Shown here: one piece after another, positions 53,931 to 63,500 of the stretch
Layout of the letters: each line of letters begins with the position of its first letter
Position numbering within the stretch: the stretch's first letter is position 1
Assembly (NCBI GenBank): GCA_026075535.2
Contig: AP026540.1
Location: forward strand, 7,936,001 to 8,000,000
DNA length: 64,000 nt
Source: Tricholoma matsutake
Taxonomy: Eukaryota; Basidiomycota; Agaricomycetes; Agaricales; Tricholomataceae
Direction of reading: 5' to 3'
Notes under the pieces: model-generated
The model's database searches: none
What the model saw: the letters and a program-made list of their open reading frames with translations, nothing else
Told to the model about the DNA's origin: nothing
Program-made: the position numbers and the translations under genes

Positions 53931-55170
53931 CCTGGTTGTTAGGCATCCTCAAGGACCTGAAACAGAACATGCTGGACATGAAACTGAATATCATGCTGAA
54001 GCATGGTCTCCTCTTTATCGGATGCAGGCTCATAATCCCTAAGTACAAAAACCTCCAAGAACGTCTATTCCAATTGGCACATGACAACCTCGGTCACTTC
54101 GGCATGGAAAAATCCTACGCCAACCTCCACGATGACTTCTACTGGCCTAACATGAGGTGAGACCTCACATGTGGGTATGTCCCTGGGTGTCCTGACTGCC
54201 AATGGAACAAGTCATCAACATCGAAAACAGCTGGACCTTTACACCCCTTGCCTATCCTGGACAAACAGTTTGACTCGGTCGCAATTGACTTTGTGGGGCC
54301 ACTGCCCATGGACAATGGTTTTGACATGATCGTTACGATGACTGACCATCTTGGTGTGGATATCCAGATTGTGCCTTGTCACAGTGGCATGACAGCTGAA
54401 GAATTCGCATTTGTGTTCTTTAACAAGTGGTACTGCGATAATGGGTGTCCCCTCAAGATTATCAGTGACCGCAACAAACTCTTTGTCTCAAGGTTCTAGA
54501 AAACTCTTATGAAACTCACTGGCATCAAACACAAGCTATCGACGGCCTACCATCCACAAACTGATGGGTCTTCGGAGTGGTCAAACAAAACTATCATGCA
54601 GTGCTTGCGCTTCCATGTCAAATGAAACCAAAAGGGATGGTCAAGGGCATTACCAAAAGTGAGGTTTGACATCATGAACACTCCCAACACATCGACAGGA
54701 GTATCACCTTTTATACTGAAGACAGGACGATCACCAAGGCTCTTGCCTCCATTAATCACTATGCCGGCATCTTTGACTTCGCATGATGATCCTGACAAGG
54801 CATCTGCTCGATTGTTCATCAAAACCATGGAGGAAGAAACAAGTGCAGCCAAAGACAATCTTTTGGCAGTAAAGCAACAAGCTCATTTTGCGAACAGGGA
54901 CTGACTTGCAGAACCTCCTTTTACAGTGGGTGATAAAGTCATGCTGGCAACCGCCCATCGATGAAGAGACTACATGCATGCGAAGGACGGATGGGTGGCA
55001 AAACTTATGCCACAATTCAATGGGCCGTATGAAATCACACAAGTGTTCCCCGAATCATCTTCATACACACTCCTCCTCCTACCTCAGTCATGCACTTACC
55101 CTACTTTTCATGTCTCCCACCTCCGAAAACACGTCGCAAATGATGATGAACTCTTCCTGATGTGATCCAA
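53931..55170 (+). pseudogene. pol: Element G integrase
   Basis: Zinc domain AHDNLGHFGMEKSYA and CPDCQWNK, with TGA between (54158-54160). Core SVAIDFVGPLP (Asp), IISDRNKLFVS (Asp), TAG near 54497, then HPQTDGSSEWSNKT (Glu). C-terminal LMPQFNGPYEITQV and FHVSHLRKH lead to the chromodomain. Further TGAs near 54622, 54901 and 54962. All three catalytic acidic residues are present. Confidence 0.85.
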
Positions 55171-55375
55171 GATTCCACCTAAACCCCTGGTCACTGGCAG
55201 TGGTCACACTGAATACTTCATCAAAAGGATCCTGGACCATCGACCCCAAGGACGAGGCCATCAATTCCTGGTGCAATGGACAGGATATGGTCCTGAGCAT
55301 GACCTCTGGGTGCCATGATCAGAACTTCTCAAGATGGAGGTGCTCGCATCTTATGAAGCAGAGAACCCTTCACCC
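55171..55375 (+). pseudogene. Element G chromodomain
   Basis: EYFIKRILDHRPQGRGHQF, LVQWTGYGPEHDLWVP (TGA, Arg expected) SELLKMEVLASYEAE. Clear chromodomain with aromatic residues in place. Predicted to bind histone H3 lysine methylation and direct insertion into silent chromatin. Confidence 0.75.
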
Positions 55376-55398
55376 TGACAATACACTCTCGAAACCGA

Positions 55399-55418
55399 CC
55401 CCCCCCCCCCCCCCCCCC
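55399..55418 (+). repeat. Run of 20 cytosines
   Basis: Homopolymer 30 bp before the G 3' LTR, followed by GGGATTTTTTTT and the purine stretch CAAGAGGATAGGTGCGAG that serves as PPT region. Length is likely unstable or poorly assembled. Confidence 0.9.
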
Positions 55419-56192
55419 GGGATTTTTTTTCAAGAGGATAGGTGCGAGTGTAAGATAATTCCCTTGATTATCTTATGACCTTACGACTTCCCTCAATGCA
55501 CTACATGTCCCACTGTATACCTTCCCTTTATGGACCATTACTAATACACACAATCACGTGTCTAACTGTTGACTTGTGTAACAATGTCTTAGCTAGTACT
55601 CTACTCTTTCTTTAATCCATATTAAGTTCCAATTTACATTGTTCCCTCTCTTAAGTGATCAAGGCACACAGGTGCTTTCATTACAACTTTCCTTCCAATA
55701 TGGAGTTAATGGCACTTTTTCATGAACAACCAGAACATTTCGACATGAGTTCCTTCACAACTGGCCCCCCAAGTTTGGTTGGTGCAATAAAAACATGAAT
55801 CCAACAGCTCACTGGCAAAGCCACCTTGCAAGGACTGGACAAGAAGTTCAAACAGTCATTTCACAACTGTTTCCCTTCAGATATACCTCACATCAAAGAT
55901 TTACCTTGTGATGTTTTCCATCACATTGAGCTACTCCCTGGTGCCCCACTCTCCATGTCTCAGGCATACGCATGCTCCAGAAAATATTGCGCTGGCTGGA
56001 AAATCTTGATTGATCAACACTATGCGGCAGGACAAATTTGGCTGTCATCTTCTCCATACACATCCCCATCTTTCATCATCCCCAAGGCAGACCCAACAGT
56101 ACTTTCTCACAAGGTCAATGATTACCACCTCTTGAACCATCTCACCATCCCAGACCACTACCCTCTACCACAAATTGATGACATACTGGTGG

Positions 56193-56612
56193 TATAAGGG
56201 CAACCTCAGCCTCTAACAAAGGGAAATCCAAAGTTAAAATTTTACTACATATTACAGGGAATGGAGGCACACCTAGCAAAGGGAAATCCAAAGAGAAAAC
56301 TCTGAGGACCCCTTTGCTAATGCCCAGTATATGTGAAGACTGCAAAAATCAAATAATAATCTAAAAATAGAAAAGGCAGAGATAGGGAGATCAAGGCCGC
56401 CGAATGACATCATACCAAGGGGTGTCGGAAGGGGTGCTCTGCCTCTAAATATAAAACTGTCAACATGCACAAATGTGATAGAAGGGAAAATTAGTAATAA
56501 AATAAGGAAAAATCATAGAAAATGAAGAATAGGAGGAAATGAAGTGAGGAAAAATATAGGACGAACATAAAAAATAGGAAAAACACATGGGGCATCCCCT
56601 AGTCCCCTTACA
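56193..56612. mobile_element. 420-bp insertion with 5-bp TSD in element H RT
   Basis: Flanked by GGTGG (56188-56192 and 56613-56617). Removing it restores the RT frame (DDIL-V-DCVKG as in relatives). Ends TATAAGGG / CCCTTACA are imperfect inverted repeats. Two copies of AGCAAAGGGAAATCCAAAG (with related text) lie inside. No ORF. Superfamily uncertain. Confidence 0.7.
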
Positions 56613-57584
56613 GGTGGACTGTGTGAAGGGCCAGATCTGGGTAAAGATAGATATGACAAATTCATTTTTCCAGACACTTGTAGACCCCGACCATGTTAAG
56701 TACACAGCAATGTTGACACCATTTGGGCTCTGGAAATGGGTCGTGATGCCAATGGGCATACACAACTGCAACACACCAATGTCAAGTCACACTTGTGCTG
56801 AAAGACCTCATTGGAAAAATCTGCCTGTCTACCTTGACAATATCATTATCTGGTCCAACTCACTTGCTGAGCACAAAACCAATGTAGCCATACTCGAGGC
56901 ACTCCAGAAAGTGGAATTGTACTGCTTACTCAAAAAGTCCTCATTTTTTGCTACAGAAATTGATTTCTTGGGACACCACATTTCCACACGTGGCATAGAG
57001 GTGGACAACTCGAAAGTGAAGCAGATCCTCGAATAGCTGGCACCCACTTCAGCAAAACATGTATGGCAATTCTTGGGGCTTGTCAGATACATCAGCACAT
57101 TTCTTCCTATGCTCACAGAACATACCTCCATGCTCACACCACTAACATGCAAAGAATGCAATATTGCCTTCCCAATATGGACAGTGGAGCACCAGCATGT
57201 GTTCAACTCACTAAAGTGTCTTGTTGTAAGTTGTGACTGCCTCACAACAATTGACCACAAGAATCCAGGTGACAATAAGATTTTCATCAAGCAAACGATG
57301 GACAGGTGCTGTGCTCTATTTTGGGCCTACTTGGGAATCCACCCAGCCTGTGGCATTCGAGAGCAGGCAACTGAACAGTGCAGAATGTAGCTATCCAGTC
57401 CATGAGCAGGAAATGCTCGCTATCATGCAGGCACTATGAAAATGGAGAGTAGAATTACTGGGATCTCAAATTCACATCCAGACAGACCACAAAACACTGC
57501 AAATTTCTGACTTCCAGCACGACCTTTCACAATGGCAAGCACAGTGGATGGAATACTTATCATAGTATGAGTACACAATAGCTT

Positions 57585-57763
57585 TGGAAGAATGCTATAG
57601 CATTCAACACTAAGGTTGCCCAAGACTAAAGTAGAAGGGAGTATATTGTGGAAGTTACAAGATAAGGAACAAGTACACTGTTTCTAGTTTATATAGGAAG
57701 GAGAATAGCATGTGATTGTGTATATTAGTAAGAATTGGTAAGAGTCACAGAGTTACTCTTACA
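57585..57763 (+). mobile_element. Solo LTR (179 bp) in element H RNase H
   Basis: TGGAAGAATGC ... ACTCTTACA with exact 5-bp TSD AGCTT (57580-57584, 57764-57768). It contains a TATA-like GTTTATATAGG near 57696 and a GAATGCTATAGCATTC dyad at its start. Not related to the other LTRs here. Small size suggests a different LTR family, perhaps Ty1/copia. Confidence 0.75.
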
Positions 57764-57855
57764 AGCTTACATCAATGGGGATCAGAACACTATTGCTGAT
57801 GCACTGTCACACCTCCCAGACTCTGTCGACAATGAACATATCACAGTGGCCAGTA

Positions 57856-58170
57856 CTTTACACTCCCCCCCCCAGTCCAAGCGGACTCTGCTCAGACACA
57901 CTCAGACACTTGGACTGTCCGAGGACTTCACTCAGACTCTGAGTAAAGTCCAAGGACTGCACTCAGACTTTGCTTGGACAACATCAATTGTGCATTTATT
58001 TACACCTTTCAAAGTACTGACCAAGTAAAGTCCAAGTTCCAGTGTTAGAGAAAGTCTTATAAGTCTCACAAAATGATGTGTGCACAGCGGGAATTGAACC
58101 AACAGCCTTCTGGACTAGCAATCACATGACAATGAAACATGCACACTCTACCACTTAAGCCAAGTAGTCA
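57856..58170 (-). mobile_element. tRNA-headed repeat arm, left copy
   Basis: On the minus strand, an A-box-like TGGCTTAAGTGGTAGAG (58146-58162) and B-box-like GGTTCAATTCC (58092-58102), 44 nt apart, head a body of AGTCCAAG/GGACTT repeats that ends GGGGGGGGGAGTGTAAAG at 57856. A related arm on the plus strand ends at 59991. It may be a tRNA-derived SINE pair or the two ends of one 2.1-kb TIR element. It does not fold into a functional tRNA. Confidence 0.5.
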
Positions 58171-58229
58171 TTTAAAGTTACATACATTCTATCTATTTAT
58201 TACTGAAATCTAATTTGTTATATATCATG

Positions 58230-58694
58230 AATAGATTATTAAATTGACCCCCCTCGCATCTGTGCGAGGGGTAATTAATATGGGTAATTAATATGTATAA
58301 TACTAAGCCCTCCCCTTGCAAGCTCGAGGGGAGGGGGCCATAACTATCAATTATAAAAATAAATTAAAAACACCCACCACGAGCAGTTGCTCATGGCAGT
58401 GTTCATCTCTCCCCGGGTCGTCCCCTGGCCATCTCGCTCTCCTGTCCCCATTCTTCTCCCCCCTGAACCACCCCACGAGCAGATGCTCATAGGCATGGGG
58501 TGGGTGTCATTGTGGGTGTCCCCACTCTCATTGTCATCTCCCTTCCCTCTTGTCTCCCTTCCCTCTTGTCTCCCTTCCCTCTTGTCTCCTTCCCCCTCAT
58601 CTCTTCCCCCTCACCTTCCACCCTGCGAGCAGGGGCTTGCAGCAGTGGTGGTGGTGGTGTTGTCATCGTCGTCATCGCCAGTAGTAGTTTGCAC
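58230..58694 (-). mobile_element. Hairpin-rich module
   Basis: Dyads CCCCTCGCATCTGTGCGAGGGG (58249-58270) and CCCTCCCCTTGCAAGCTCGAGGGGAGGG-like (58308-58335), CACGAGCAGTTGCTCATGG (58378), and CACGAGCAGATGCTCATAGG (58474) occur. The block 58520-58610 is CCTCTTGTCTCCCTTCCCT tandem text. No gene supported. Confidence 0.45.
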
Positions 58695-58784
58695 CTATAA
58701 AAAGTTAGTTAGGATCAAAAAATGAAATGAGAAAAGAAGAAAAAACTTACCTAGGACCCAAGAGACGTTGACGTCTCTTGGGTC
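58695..58784 (-). repeat. Palindrome plus intron-like unit (minus strand)
   Basis: Sense minus: palindrome GACCCAAGAGACGTCAACGT... (58784-58755), CTAG, intron-like 58750-58695 with GTAAGT donor, CTAACTAAC and TTTATAG acceptor, then GATGACGACGATGACAACA. Confidence 0.65.
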
Positions 58785-59076
58785 TCCCCTAATCATCATC
58801 GTTCCACCTGTTGTCCACCCTATGAGCAGTGGCTCGTAGGGCTGGAGCGGGTGTTGTTGTTGTTCCCTGCCATCATTGTCATTCCACCCACCATCCACCC
58901 CACGAGCAGTTGCTCGTGAGGCTGGAGGCGGGTGGTGTGTCCTGCGTGGTGGGTGTGAGTAGCCGTTCTTGTCGTTTTGAAGTTGCACCCATTCCCACCC
59001 CGCAAGCAGCTGCTTGTGGCAGTGGTTCTGAGTGCTCGTTGTTGTTGTCATCGTTGTCAGCAGTACTAGATAATAC

Positions 59077-59158
59077 CTAAAAAAGTTGGTTAGTAACAAA
59101 AACAAGAAAAAAAGACTTACCAATGGCCCAAGAGATGTCAAATGACATCTCTTGGGCC
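59077..59158 (-). repeat. Palindrome plus intron-like unit (minus strand), second
   Basis: Palindrome GGCCCAAGAGATGTCATTTG... (59158-59125), then intron-like 59120-59077: GTAAGTCTTT donor, TTACTAACCAAC, TTTTTTAG acceptor, followed by GACAACGATGACAACAACAA. Confidence 0.65.
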
Positions 59159-59429
59159 TTTTCTTCATTTGCTTTGCCTTCCTTTCGTTGTTTCCCACTT
59201 GTCCCCTCATCATTCCATCTCCAAGTCCCAGTTGTCTCCAGTCACCTCATTGCATTGTCCATTCCATTTGGCCAAGTTGGCGTCGCCATTGTCTTGCTGT
59301 TTTGCAGTTGTACCCGTTCCCACCCCGCAAGCAGTTGCTTGCGGCGGTGGTTCTGGGTCCTAGGGTGGTGGCTGTGTCAGCTGTTGTCATGGTTTTGAGG
59401 CTGCGGCATCGTTATAACATAGATAAAAC

Positions 59430-59529
59430 CTATCATTAAGGAAATTTCAGTTAGTTAAACAAAACAACAAAAATCATGTAAAAAAAGACTTACAAGTGAG
59501 CCCAAATGACAATGCCGTTGTTTGGGCTC
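59430..59529 (-). repeat. Palindrome plus intron-like unit (minus strand), third
   Basis: Palindrome GAGCCCAAACAACGGCATTG... (59529-59498), then intron-like 59493-59430: GTAAGTCTTT donor, AACTAACTGAAA, GATAG acceptor. Confidence 0.6.
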
Positions 59530-59629
59530 ATTCCCATTGTTGGTTATTGGGGTAGGAGGTAAGGAGGAGGCGGCGCCGTTGCCAGCATTGTTGATGACAT
59601 AGCTGTGTTGATTTGTCATCACAGCCAGG

Positions 59630-59991
59630 GCGGTACATAGAGAGATATAACTACTTATCTGTAATGATGCTATAGTCTAACTGTTATATCGCTGACTTAA
59701 TTGTACTTTATCATGTGACTATGAGGGTTCAATCCCTGTGGTAGCCACTGATTTTTCAGTCAATTATATAAGCAACTTGGATAATCCTAGAACTGTACAA
59801 GTGCTGGTCCACTTGGACTCCACTCAGACACTCGGACGGTCTGAGGACTCAGCTCAGACTCAGCTCGGACTGGACATTTAGTTTGGCAGGACTTTCAGCC
59901 AACAAAGTCCAAGCAAAGTCCAAGCAAAGTCCTCGGACTGTCTGAGTGTCTGAGTGGAGTCCGCTCGGATTGGGGGGGGGGGAGTGTAAAG
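59630..59991 (+). mobile_element. tRNA-headed repeat arm, right copy
   Basis: B-box-like GGTTCAATCCC near 59728, AGTCCAAGCAAAGTCC repeats (59905-59935), and the terminal TGGGGGGGGGGGGAGTGTAAAG at 59991, the reverse complement of the left arm's end at 57856. The A-box is degenerate. The element C2 sequence begins immediately after. Confidence 0.5.
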
Positions 59992-60174
59992 ACCTCATTG
60001 AAGGTATTGAATTCAGAGGGGGCTGCAAATACATAGCTTCGGAGATGTCGAGTGGGATGAGGGGATGTGATCCTGTAACTGCAAAGTAGGACAAACAACC
60101 CATGCATTTGCAAACTGTGACGTGTTCTGCCCAAAAGACAGAGTGTGCTCCATCTGAACATTTGTTCTGGTCTC

Positions 60175-61260
60175 TAGGGTGTGACATGGGTATGGGTAAC
60201 ACCATGGATATCCAGTCACAGGTATGCTTGGGTATGGGTATGGTTCTGGATTGCCATACCTGTGCAACACCGTACCCGTTTCCATGGTGTTATGGGTATG
60301 CTGGTACCAGGATTCCGGTCATGTGAGTCTGTTGATATCATGTGAGTCTGTTGATATGCTGATCATAGGTTACACTTTTGTCTACAACGACATATGTGGC
60401 CCATCCAATGCCCCTCCCTTGCCTCAAAAGCGAGACAGAGGTCTCTGCTTCTCTAATGCCAGCCCCTCTCTCACTTCAAGAGTGAGACGGAGGGGGTCTT
60501 ATTGTGGCCCAAATGACGTCTATCATCGTTTGGGCCCTAGGTATTTTTATCTATATTTCAATCTTGTTTCTTTCTAACTAACTTATTTGATCTTTAGATT
60601 CTAATAGCGAGACAACACCATCGACAGCACCCCACCACCACCACCACCACTGCGAGCCTCTGCTTGCAGGGTGGATAACAACAGGGATACCAGTGACACA
60701 TTGGATGACAAGCGGAGAGGGGGCACCGACAACAACGATGGGCATGACCAGTACCACACAAACAGCACCCCCAACCACCGCCACGAGCAACTGCTCATGG
60801 GGTGGAAACGGGGTGCAATGAGGATGGGGACGACAAGAAGGGGGAGCAGGCATGATGACAACAACAACGATGGCCACCACCACTGCCAAGACCACCATAG
60901 CACCCCCAACCGCCGCCACAAGCAACTGCTCGTGGGGTGGAAATGGGGTGCAATGAGGATGGGGACGACAAGAAGGCACCCCCCCCCCCCCCCTCTCACT
61001 GCAAACACGAGCAGGGGGGGGTTTTTGTTCTGTTCTCAGTGACAACAGGCCCCCCCCTCGCTCCAAACATGAGAGGGGGGCATTCTTATTATGTTTATAT
61101 ATTAGTTTAATGTAATTATATTATTAAAATATGTAGTTGAGTCAAAACCCGATGGTGACCCATGATAAACACTGCACCCCTACCCATGTGGGTACAGTGT
61201 TTGCAGGTATGGGTATGGGTATGAAAAAATGTACCTGTGGGTTACCCGTGTCACACCCTA
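60175..61260 (+). mobile_element. hAT-like non-autonomous element 4 (1086 bp), exact TSD
   Basis: Ends TAGGGTGTGACATGGGTA / TACCCGTGTCACACCCTA, exact 8-bp TSD CTGGTCTC (60167-60174, 61261-61268), interrupting C2 integrase. Subterminal GGTATGGGTAACACC and its inverse. Interior: palindrome 60506-60536 and intron-like 60541-60597 (GTATTT ... CTAACTAAC ... CTTTAG), GACAACA-rich blocks, CACGAGCAACTGCTCATGG dyads (60780, 60920) and C/G-run dyads (60977-61080). Organised like the 48038 element but not a simple copy. Confidence 0.92.
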
Positions 61261-61268
61261 CTGGTCTC

Positions 61269-62320
61269 CATCGACTGCTTTGAATAACAATTGTCGAATG
61301 TCGAAGTGTGCTCTTTTGATGAGTCCTTTGGTGCGAGAGTTGTAACCACTGATTCAGATGTGCCGATATGGTATTGTTTCACAAGATACTCCATTGCTGC
61401 GATAAAGGCTGATCCATTATCACTCACGATTTCATAAAGAGATCCCCAATGATAAATGATGTCTTTGAAGATCCAGTCACTGAGGGTTGTGGCATTTTCA
61501 TGTCAAAGCTTTCGCCATTCTGGATAGGCTGTTAACGAACATCATCCTTGAGCGATATACTTGAATCTGTTTGATGGGGGCATTTGCATTGTGTCGATGT
61601 AGACTTTGCTGAAAAGTGGTGCTGAGGTTGCCACAGTGGGTGGAATAAGTAGATTTCAGGTTTGTCAAAGTTGGCAGAGGTGGCAAGAGTGAATGTACCA
61701 TGCGATGTCAGCTTTCATACTGGGCCACCAAAATCGGAGTGCGACGAGGGTTTTTGTAGTGAACACCATCTTGTGACTGATATCATCGTGAGCTGCATGA
61801 ATAATCTCGAGGTGGCATTCAGGGATAGCGATGATCTTGTGGGCTCCTGGCGAATCTTTTCACCAAAGTTATCCAGAATCTAAAAAGAACTCAGTGCAAT
61901 ATTGCACGAAAGTGATGTAGTCAGCTTCTGAGAGGTCTGGTGGTCATTGTAAATCTTTGAGCCATTTTCAAACACAAAGAAGTCGTTCATCATCTTGTTT
62001 GGCATGTTTGGAATGAGGGATATCTTTGTAAGTGATGTTCTCCCCCTTACTGAGATCTGAAGGAAGGGCAAATGTTGGTTGAAGTGAATGCGATGGGAAT
62101 GGGCGAGTCATGAGTGGATTGATTTGATAAATGAAACCATGTAGCCGGTCAATCCAATCTTCAAAGGATTTGTTGTTGGGTTGGGCATCATCTCCATTTT
62201 GTAGAGGACATCACGAAAGTCCATCTGGACCATGGTGCATTCCTGCAACATGTACAAGCATAAAGTAGAAGGTAAGAATGGATACAATCCATCGATTGAT
62301 GCTGGTGCTTGGTGCAATGT
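61269..62320 (-). pseudogene. pol: C2 integrase and end of RNase H
   Basis: Minus strand: KGMLANPDIAPS, HVAGMHHGPD, SDLSKGENITYKDIPH, FVQYCTEFFLDSG, zinc region (HAAHDDISHKMVF, CHLCQL), VYIDTMQMPPS (Asp), IVSDNGSAF (Asp), a frame change near 61380, then the region interrupted by hAT element 4. Multiple TGAs. The purine tract copy at 62039-62060 lies between RNase H and integrase as in element C. Confidence 0.8.
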
Positions 62321-63500
62321 CTGGATTTGCTAGCATGCCTTTGATGTACCTGGCATTGACTTCGATGATGAGATTTTGTATGCCGATAACATAGAGTCAA
62401 AGTGCGCCAAGTGTGCAATAGAGTCCATAGAGTTTGAGTTTGGGTTGCGAAAAGTGAGATTTGTGGGCATTGAGCATGATAGATCCAAAATGACTGTAAT
62501 AGTGTTTGCAAAGGTTTTCAGGGTCACACTGAGCTAAGAAAAATCTGACTGCGATGTGTGAAGTGTCGACTGAAAGGATGATGGGTGTGTTCAAGGTGTA
62601 GTTGATTGCATGAATTGCAGGAGAAGTGATGAGAGCGAGTTTGAGATCTTCTTGTGCTGCGATTTGTGTTGGACAAAATTCAAATGGAACGTCCTTATGC
62701 ATGAGGTTGATAAGTGCAGCTGCACATTTAGCAAAGTTCTGTATGAAAATGTGACAAACCCCAATGGTTCCTAAGAAGGCTTTGACTTCAGTGAGACTTT
62801 GACAAGGTCCCCATTTGCTGATTGCATCGATCTGAGTTGGGTTGGCCATGGGACCTTCAATGTTGCAACAATGCCCTAAAACAGTGATTTCGGGGATGCA
62901 AAGGAATAGCTTGGGTTCTGAGAATGTTCCTCCACAATATTTCATGCATTGGACAACACGATTGAGATTTTCAAAGTGTTCCCAAATGAAACGATGAATT
63001 CCTGGGTTCTGCAAAATAGTTTCATAGCCTCCACCAGGGAGTGGGTAGCATGATTTTGGACCTTTAATGGGTGCGTCATCAATGTAGGGGATTGTAACAT
63101 GGGGAATCCCAGGTTGTAGGATGAACAAAACATTGTCATGCATGATGGGTACTGAGTTTGTCCAACCCATTGGTAGGGTGACGATGTGAAGTGCACCAAA
63201 AGGTGTTTGAAAAGTAGTAAGGTCTCAAGATGATTTGGCAACTTTTTGTTTGTCAAAGGGAATGTAGAGGTCTAACATTCCTCCACAAGCACGTCCTCCA
63301 AACTGTTCTGCTAAGTGTTCAGGGATTGGAACGACACCTGAGTGCTGTATAGTGACTTTGATGAGTTGTTTGAGACTGTGGACTGAGCAAAGTGCTTTGC
63401 CATCTTTCTTTGTGACACAAAACCAACATGAATGGTAAGATGAGTTCAAAGGTTCATATACACCTGCTTCTATTTTCTTCTTGAGCATGGCACAAACATC
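62321..63500 (-). pseudogene. pol: C2 reverse transcriptase and RNase H
   Basis: YEPLNSSYHSCWFCVTKKDG, SGVVPIPEHLAEQFGGRACG, GMLDLYIPFDKQ, TTFQTPFGALHIVTLPMG (TGA upstream), GWTNSVPIMHDN, the catalytic PYIDDAPIKGP intact, GGTFSEPKLFLC, AFLGTIGVCHIF, then RNase H (LSVDTSHIAVRFFLAQ, YVIGIQNLIIEVNARYIK). Better preserved than the corresponding part of element C. Confidence 0.85.

Larger units (their letters stand above)
49927..55685 (+). mobile_element. Element G: full-length Ty3/gypsy chromovirus
   Basis: 5759 bp, LTRs 49927-50163 and 55449-55685 (237 bp each, roughly 4% different), exact TSD ACTTT (49922-49926, 55686-55690). Same family as F and H. Gag, protease, RT-RNase H, integrase and chromodomain in order, with numerous TGAs. 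The LTRs open with the hairpin AAGATAAT-TCCCTTG-ATTATCTT. After the 5' LTR comes a T-rich CTTTTTTTTTTAAATTTG; no PBS was recognised. Confidence 0.93.
55698..57850 (+). pseudogene. pol: Element H pol fragment (RT-RNase H), twice interrupted
   Basis: Same family as F and G: MALFHEQPEHFDMSSFTTGPP, FPSDIPHIKDLPCDVFHHIE, SFIIPKADPTVLSHKVNDY, IDDIL, [insert 56193-56612], KIDMTNSFFQ, FGLWKWVVMPMG. Catalytic box VYLDNIIIWS: second Asp is Asn. FLGLVRYISTFLP, RNase H (FESRQLNSAECSYPVHEQEM), then a solo LTR at 57585, then YINGDQNTIADALSHLPDSVD. The left end abuts the F 3' LTR, so F probably inserted in H. The right end is cut at 57856. Confidence 0.82.

Noticed and set aside
56193..56612. Spliceosomal intron (GT...AG) in element H RT
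   Set aside because: A flanking GGTGG duplication and absence at this site in F and G indicate an insertion.
58083..58170. Functional tRNA gene
   Set aside because: A- and B-box matches exist but acceptor and anticodon stems do not pair; better read as a tRNA-derived repeat head.
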